Part shown: positions 22,601 to 31,600 of the stretch, piece after piece
Position numbering within the stretch: the stretch's first letter is position 1
Layout of the letters: each line of letters starts with the position of its first letter
DNA from: Reticulitermes lucifugus
Lineage: Eukaryota; Arthropoda; Insecta; Blattodea; Rhinotermitidae
Direction: 5' to 3'
Assembly (NCBI GenBank): GCA_026260175.1
Contig: JAKCWW010002930.1
Span: 13,676-48,182, forward strand
Length of the DNA stretch: 34,507 nucleotides
Translations under genes and position numbers: made by a program
The notes under the pieces: model-generated
The model's input: the letters and a program-made list of their open reading frames with translations, nothing else
The model's database searches: none
Told to the model about the DNA's origin: nothing

Positions 22601-25600
22601 ATGCTCCCTACATATGTGGCAGCATGCTGCCTACACGTGACAGCATGATCCCTACACACATGACAGCATGCTGCCTACACATGTGATCAATTCATGGACC
22701 ATAATTGGCCTTGTGAGCGAGCCCTACTTGCACCCAGAAATTCAGATGTGAATAATGTTAAGTCTTAAGACGCAGCAGTTCACCCTATAACAGGCCATGA
22801 AGGCCCAGATGGGGAGCAGAGGTATAGCTATACTCTTTCTTTAAGTTTGGTGCTAGATGGGGGTGGGTGGTCAATGCCATGCCCCGGCCGCTTTACCCCC
22901 GGGAAAGAGACCCGGTACCCATTGCATAGGGGGATGGGTGGGCCCCAGGGCCAGTCTGGACAGGTGTGAAATATCTCGCCCGGACCGTCTAGACCGTAGC
23001 GATTCCATACATTGACTATGCTATCCTGGCCCACAGACACAGCAGATACTGCCTGAAATGTTAAAGTATACAAATCAACATGTATTCCATCATAGTGCAG
23101 TCACACACAACACCACAACACAATCAATCAGGCGACAAGTTTCGGCTTATTCCAAGCCATCGTCAGGCCTTATCTCTTCAAGAACTATCAATAAGAACTT
23201 TGACTGCAACAAGGCATGGCATGGGATGAATCACCTTAAGATTGTAGCTGCTAGTCAAGCTCATATCCATCGATTAAAGAACCTGAAGAAAAAACTTTAT
23301 AAGTGCAATATCAGTATATACTTTAACCAGGAGGATGAGATCTCATGCCTTGTTGCAGTCAAAGTTTTTATTGATAGTTCTTGAAGAGATAAGGCCTGAC
23401 AGTGGCTTGGAATAAGCAGAAACTTGTCACCCGATTGATTGTATTGTGGTGTTGTGTGTGACTGTACTATCACAAAATACATATTGATAACACAACAGGA
23501 ATGAATCACCTTAACATTGTACACAAATCAGAGGACACATTTGAGGATGTTAATGAAGCTGTGCTATATCAGGGAATGGGTATATCAGCTAGTTAATAAT
23601 ACACACACAATTTCACACAAGCCAAGTAATTGATAAAAGGTCACTAAATAAATCAAGACAGAAGAAACAAACTGTCAGTTGTACAGTAGCTTTATTATGG
23701 TTGTAAGGTTTTAAATGATCATTTGGTTATGTTGCATGTATTTCTTCCTGTGGTCAGTCTCTGACTGTAATGTATTTGCTTCTAGGAGAGGATGGGCCCG
23801 GTGGTGAGCCTGGGCTTGACGGCTTGAAGGGAGAGATTGGACAGGTAGGCCGGAGGGGAATTGATGGGGACCCAGGCCCACAAGGATTTCCTGGAATGGG
23901 AGGACGCATGGGCATTCCTGGATTCCTTGGTCCAACTGGTGATCAGGGATCCACTGGTGTCCCAGGTAAGTTGATTACACATGCACATAATGCAGATACA
24001 TTGCATAATTTATGAAGTTCCAGTACCTAATTTTGCTGCCATGGCTAAATTGCTTGGGAGATGTTGGCATAGATGACATTATGTGGGTTATAAGAGTGTG
24101 GACTGGATTTGTCTGGCTTAGGATAGGATCTTTTGTCTGGCATTTTTGAATAAGGTAAAGAAACAAATGACCACAAAGTTACTGCATACACAGAAGTATT
24201 AAATCACAACTATAATTTATTTTCCTGTGACATGTTTGGGCCTGTAAGACCATCTTCAAGGAGAGAAGTTAAAACAATTGTATTAGGTGGCCTTTTGGCT
24301 CATACATGTCTGAGGCAAATAAAACATATTTGTGACTTACAGCCTCTGTGTGCATAGTTCGTTTGTGGTGGTTCATTTGTCGATGTACACATGGTCAGAG
24401 ATGGAACATAATAAGATGGTAAAGAGCTGTAAGGCTGTAAAAAAGGTAAGGAATTCCTTGACCAGCTGAAAACTACTTGTTTCCCCAGAAGACTTCTGCT
24501 CCTTGGAGTTATTTCTTAGTGCCTTACATTTCAATTACTTTTTCAGGCCCTCCTGGTCCATCAGGAGGACCTGGATTTGTGGGACCTCATGGTAGTAAGG
24601 GTGAAAGGGGCGATTTTGGACTGCAGGGAAACCCTGGCTTCAGAGGACGGCATGGGCTCAAGGTAAGTTGACTGCATAAGATGGTGTGCTACCTGTTTTG
24701 TGTTTGAAAAAATTAAATTAGTTCTTCTTAATCAAAAAACCTTGATTATTCTCCATACTACCTGATGAAGTATTAAATGACAGATACATTTATTCTGATT
24801 TTGTGTGGAACACTATGGTTGTCTGAAACAGGTATATTTTCCTTGCCCATGCCATGAAGGCATATAGCAGCAGTAGTCATGTAACTGCATTCATTCTTGA
24901 ACTTGGCTACATGGAAGTGAGTGGTCAAATTTACACTCCATCTGCTTTACCCATGGGGAAAAGCTCCAGTCTACTGAATGGGAGACTGGATGGTTCTTGG
25001 AGCTGGTCCAGATGTGTTTGGGAAGAGAATAACCGGTGCTGCTGGGGGGTCAGACCCTGAATTTTTTAGTACAAGGAATGTCTGCAGTTTGTGTACAGAT
25101 TATGTATTCAGATTTTAAACCCATTAATTTTTTAGTTTAAACAGATAAAAGCCCACATATGTACTTGTAAACTGTCAGGCTTATTTGTGATGCTGTGTAG
25201 TCTTGTGACTTGGAGGTGGAGGCAGCTGTTGTGTGAAATGTTGGTAATGAACTACTAGACTTCACTGTGTCAGTTCCCAGAAGACAGGAATCTTCAAACT
25301 TTTATCAGTCCCTGATGACTCACTGTAGGGTGGAGGCAAGTCCCTTTAAATCCCTGGCCCACCTACAAAACTACATGGTGATAAAACCCAGAAGACTACA
25401 GTCTATTATGTCACTGATAAAAAATCTCCAAATTTCATAAAAAACTAAGCAGTTTTCATGACTTTTTATTTTTCCTTATTGTACCTGGACAAATTAGCCA
25501 CCGATGCTTCAGGTCTTTCTACTTGGACTGCTTGACCATATAAGGGAAGGCATCATGGCCCTGTGAAATGTCCAGTACCACACATCCAAGACACAGCATA

Positions 25601-28600
25601 AAATCCCAGGTGATATGAATCCTCAGCAATGGCACTGTGAGAACCCGAAACCTCACAAATGAACTGCCATTTATTAACACTGTGCTACCCAAAGTGCACA
25701 TTTTATATTTCTACTCTATTATGCTTTACATGTATTTTAATGCTTCAGGGCCCTCGTGGTGATCCAGGTCCTCCAGGAATTGAAGGACTCCCAGGAGAGT
25801 CAACATTTAGTGGTCCCAAAGGAGAAGCAGGCGAACCAGGTGAGACAAAGTATTGCTTGCATGATCTCAGGTTTCCATCATGGTGTAAATGAGATCTTTG
25901 CTCTTCTGGGTGTTAAACAGCATAGATAGGTAGTCAGTTACTGATGTTTCAGGATAGCTTATCAGTCCCATCTTAAGGGTCTTGACCCTGAAAGATGGGA
26001 CCGATAGGTTGTCCCAAAATGTCGGTAACTAACTACCTATCAACGCTGCATAACATTCCAGAAAAGTAAAGATCTCAAAGTAATGCTTGTAGAATGTAAC
26101 ATTGCATGACACTGTCATGCATGAAATTCCCTTACATGTTTTTATGTTCAGATATTTGATAACAAGTATTCATATTAATCTTACCTTACAATTGGAATGT
26201 ATTATTTAATCAGAAGAATTGGTTCTGTTATTCTCTGATCACTAATTGTGTACCACACTCCAGCTTTAAAATTGTATAAGGGGCTCTTCATGAACAGCAT
26301 GGTGACGTCCCATGGACCAGTATCTACTGTTAGGCACAGTCGTAAAGAAGTTGCACGTCGTCATGTCTGTCTCTCTGTCTATCTGTCCAAATGGAACGGT
26401 GCAACTCCCATCAGACAGATTTCCACGAAATTTCATATTTGCCATTTTTACTAAAGTATGCTTAGTTAAAATCAAACAAATATAGCAGACATTTCACATA
26501 AAGACTTATGTATATTCATGGTAATTAATATTTCACCATGTTTCCTGTGTGGTACAAGCTGAAGCCAAGGAGAAGTTCGATAATCTAAACACAACAGTTG
26601 AGGTAGGTACAAGAAGTATGATATCTTACTATAAACGAGGTATCAACTGTTGCTAAGAGACAGAGAAACCTTACAGTGTATGTTGTGTAAGATGTGGAAA
26701 GGCACATTTCAAATACATCTTCAGTATTTTTCTTGAAACTGCTCACAAATTTAAAATCTCAGGATAGTAATAGAATGAATGCGCCAGAAGTGCTGAAAAA
26801 TTGTAACTTGTTTTGACTGTTGAATACTCAATGTAAACCATGCTTCATGAGACTCAATGTGACTTCTCTGTCGATAAGACCATAAACGCAGATTCCTGAA
26901 TCCATTTGCTGTCCCAATAACTTGCTTCACATGTTTGGAGGCAGAAGAGTATGTTCGGCTGTTGTGCAGTGTGGTAACAACTTTGATAGAATCGTGAGAT
27001 TTGAGTTTCTCACAGCTCTGTTTCTGAGGGACATCCCATGCTCTTCATGCTGGCGTAGCTTTCGTAACTTCCTAATTTTACATTGTGTTGTCTGAATGAA
27101 GATACTGTGGAGGATGAGGTGGGATGAGTCTATAGCATTTATGGGAAGCTTGAGAAATGCATATACTGGGTGGTGGATGCAGGTTGGGTGCCCTTAGCTA
27201 GCAGTAATCAACCCCATAATTTCCTTTCAGAGTTAATTTATATGTATTCAACCATACAGTGTCTGCTATGCTAAAATGCTAGTCTGGAAGTGCATGCTGT
27301 GTACAGATAGCTGTGCCAAAGTGTGGAGCTGAGTTGGTGTAACAGTGGAGAAGTTACCACATAACCCCTCACCCCCAAGTTGAGATGGCTGCTCGGGGAG
27401 TAGTAGTGAGGTGGGAAGCGGACATGATGGCCAGAGGTTGTGGTCCAAGCAGCTGGCAAGTTGAGTCTGCCTCAAGAACAGCCAATGGTGACCGTGCTGA
27501 CAACGGGCTGGTGATGACACTCTCATAGTTGTCCTTATCCAGCATGTCACCTGGCTTGATTCTGCCAGCTAACAGGGAGTTAGACCTTCTGTGTATGGAG
27601 AGTTGGAAGGTCTTGTCAGTATGTGTGTTAACTCTGTATGGGCCAGTGTAAGGAGGATCCAAAGCAAGCAGAATGCATCTTGCCGCAAGAAGACATGTGA
27701 GGAGCCTTTGAGTTCCTGGTGGCAGAATGTAGCTGGGCAGATGTGGCATGCTGCTGGAACTGGGTGAAGCCTGTCCGTGTACTGGTGGGCTGCTGAATGA
27801 TCTTCATGCTGGGAATGGACGAGTGTGTGGCATAGCCATGTGTAGACAGGAATGTGATTCCAGGTATGAAGCGGTTGTTCTGACAGTGGTAAAGCAATCC
27901 CATTACAGGCCTGGACAGGCCCTTAGGGTTCCAGGAGGTTGAAGCTCCCAGACTTCTAGACAATCGGCACATGAAGGTGGTAAGGATGTCAGCCCTACGC
28001 ACCGGCCACCTTTACCCCGCAGGAAATATTCCTTGTACTCATTTTTGTTAGAAGCTGAGTCGACCCCAGGGCCATAGTGTGGCTGAAAGGATTTTGTCAA
28101 TGAAAAATTCCAATGACACCATCGGGAATCGACCTGCAGCCTTCCGGCTTGTAGCACAGTGCCTCAACCAACTGTGCCACCGCGTACCCCCATTCTGACA
28201 GTGGACAGGACCAAAATTGGTGAGGAGGTCCATACTGATGAAAAGGATCTGGACGTCAGCCACCATGAAGCGCCAGGTGAAGAGACAGCACAATCCTAGA
28301 TTGAGGCTGAGAGACATCCATCCGTGGGTGGCGATGGTGGTCCCATTTACCACAAAGTGATCGTCATCCACATGCTCTTTATGCCCTGGAAGGAGCTTGC
28401 ATGGGGACACACGACGTTCTAAGCTTGTGTTGACAAGGAAGGCCAATATTTGCAGAGCAGATGTTTGCTGCCATCAGTGGCTGCTGTTGCAGTTTCCATG
28501 TGAGCAGAAGGAATGCAGAGGCATACGTTTCTGTGCTTTATCCCATAATTGCTGGTGGTACCAGTAGTAGGTGATGTCTGTAGAACCCTGGCATTTAGCG

Positions 28601-31600
28601 GGGGAGCTGTCGGTGGTACGCTGGTGTTCATGTTCCCTTCAATTAACAGTTGCACCATATGTGGTAATGGTTGACTCATGAGAGATGAATAGTTCAAATC
28701 TTGGGCAGGACGCTGGCTATCTTTACTGAGGTCATACATTGTTTTCTTCATTTCCTCTAAGTAAACACCTCATCTTGGGGACATGACCACGTCCATCCAC
28801 ATTCTTTGCAATTGATGATTCAGTATCATCTAGTCATTTAACCTTATACACATGCAGTCTGACTTGCATAGAACATCATTAAGCAAACTATGAATTACAT
28901 ACTTCTGTCTTTGCAATGTTGCAGGTTTAAGAGGGGAACCAGGGACTAATGGATTCCCTGGTTTGGATGGTCTTCAGGGAGAGCCAGGAGAGCCTGGTAA
29001 GGTTATTAATGGTAGTGCTGGAGAGCCTGGGCAGAAGGGTGAACGTGGGTTCGATGGGACGGATGGTTTGCCAGGATTGCCGGTAAGTTCTTCTCATGAA
29101 ACTTAAATTATTTCTTTTCCAAGTGGTAATATATCAACTTATGTAATCTTAACTCTCATACAGCATATTGTTTTTGCATATGTGAGATATAGGTGTCATA
29201 CCTTAGAAAGAAATGCCTTTAAATCTCTGACTCATCAACACTAAGAAAATTTTGATATATTGTAATAAGTAATCACTTGTGATTAAGTCTGAATTTGTTC
29301 AGTACATTTAGAGCTGCAGTAAAGTACACAGTGAAATAAATACTCGTTAACGTAACAAGCATCTCCCACAATGAAATGGAACAAGTGTTTGCCAACAAGT
29401 TAAAAAGAGGAGAACGCTGTCCACACGTCTGTGGGAATTGCTTTCAACACTTATTTTAACTGTACATAGTGTACATTCATTACTGTGACTTCAACTGTAA
29501 TCTGTATCCTACCTCCAGCAGATGCATTGTAACTTCTCACTTGCCCTGTATATGTATATTGTTACTTTCTAATTTATAAATCTTTATATCATTTGTATCA
29601 TTTAGCAATATCACATAGACATATATATGTAAGTGAGAGTGGTTACTTTCAGGCATTCTTTGTGAAGTAAAAGAAAAGAAAGCCTTACATGGAGAATGTG
29701 TCCATCCATTAATCGATCCATCTGTGACCTAGTATGAGAGAGAACAGTTATTCAGATTTTCGTGAAATTCATTGTATGGGTTCTTTACTAAGAGTTGTTG
29801 AGCAAGCATGAGTATTGTGAAAACTGGCTAGTAATACATTCAAACCACAATTTTATGTTTTTGTGGGGACCACCTAAAATGGCATAAAATCTGGGAGGGT
29901 GCAAAATTCAGGATACATTGTTCTTATGGGCATTTGGCTAGGACTTTCAAAAGGTGCACAGAATGGAGGGTGACACAAAATGTGAGAACATAAAATTGGT
30001 GTTTTACTGTAGTCATAATTCCCTGAAGGGCATAAATTAATTTCTATTCATAGTTCCCATATTTCTTGGCCGATTTTGGCATAGCAGATCTGCCAATGAT
30101 ACTGTTGAGCACCTATGAGTTTTGTAAAAATCGGATCAGTGAATTCTGTGCTTTATTTAATGGCGTAAATAATATTTCGCCATGTTTTCTACATTATTCA
30201 TCTGATTTGGATAACATTTGGTACAGGAGATGTTTACAAAAATATATTGAGGGATTATGAGTTTTGTGAAAATAAGCACAGTGAAAGCCATACTTCACTT
30301 AGGAATGTAAGTCAATTTCTGTTCATATTTACAACATTTATTGACGAATTTGGGTGAAATTTCATATAATAGAGCTGCACATAATTATGTTGGGGCATTT
30401 GTGAACTTCATGGAAAGTGGTGCAGCTGACTTGCCAGTCGTGTGGTCGAATTGCAGTTTGTCAGAATCAGTCACAAAATATTCACACAGTGGTATTAAAA
30501 TGAGTGATCATGAAAGGTTTAAATCCTAAATGTTGACGTTCATGAAGTTCTAATTGATACAAGATATCAAATGATCTCTCAGTAAATAATGCATAGTTAT
30601 GTTTATAACCATTATGTTTTAAGGGACTAGCTGGTGAAATGGGTCTTAAAGGACCAAAGGGAATATTTGGTAACAGAGGCCCACCAGGATATGATGGATT
30701 GAAGGGTCAGAATGGAATTCCTGGAATCAAAGGTCTAACTGGAAACCCAGGTCTGTCTGGTCCACCTGGACTCAAAGGAGAGAGAGGTAGTGATGGAGAT
30801 CCTGGAAGATTTGGCAGACCAGGTAAAGATGTATTTATATTCATCTGTACATCTATCAGTGTTCAACATGTAGACTGCTTCTGTACTGAGATAAAATTCT
30901 GTTTACTGTGATATTAGAAATGTGATAGTTGGAGCCTGAGAGGCATTGGAATTTTAAATCTGCAGTAGTGGGCGTATTACAGACGTTCCAGTTTTAATTG
31001 TACTAACTGCAGGCAACAAAGTGGAATATAATGTTCCACATGCAGACAAGTGTGTAGCAATGTGTCATTGCTAAAAAGGAGAAATATTTTGAGGCAATCA
31101 AACAATGAATGATAGTAAATTGATGGAAATAAATGTAGCATCTAAACTATTATGGGGGTGTGGGGTTTTGCACAGTTACAAAGTGCACTTTACCTGAGCT
31201 GAGGGATGGGAAACAAATTTGGAGAAGACCTTACTGGATCCAGATTGTCTGAAACCAAGGGCCTTCCACACGGGTGTTCAGGGCGTAAAATTTTGATCAT
31301 CATGTCCCCATGATAGAAAATATTTTCTGTTTGAGTGTTCAGAAATACTGGTGCCCAGAACAATGTGATTCTGACAACAGCTGTAATGTCTTTCAGGTCT
31401 GCCTGGAGATACTGGACCAGTCGGACAGCCAGGTGTGCAAGGCCCACCTGGTCCCAAGGGACTGATTGGTGAACCCGGGTACAAACAGTTTGCACCTGGC
31501 TCTAAGGGTGAACTTGGAGTACCTGGACTGAATGGATTAAAGGGCTATCAGGGCATACACGGTGAACCTGGTGTACCTGGATTACCTGGAAAACTGGTAT

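Noticed and set aside
23058..23384. 108-codon plus-strand frame as a gene
   Set aside because: It starts in the left arm and ends in the right arm of a foldback element; only a short central segment looks protein-like.
26562..26605. Exon-like stretch [15 protein letters not shown] between exons 11 and 12, with ag before and gtaggt after
   Set aside because: 44 bases would change the phase (1 to 0) while exon 12 needs phase 1; there is no polypyrimidine tract and no Gly-X-Y.
28048..28446. 132-codon minus frame as one protein
   Set aside because: It fuses a gypsy protease-like part to SINE sequence after the insertion point at 28192.
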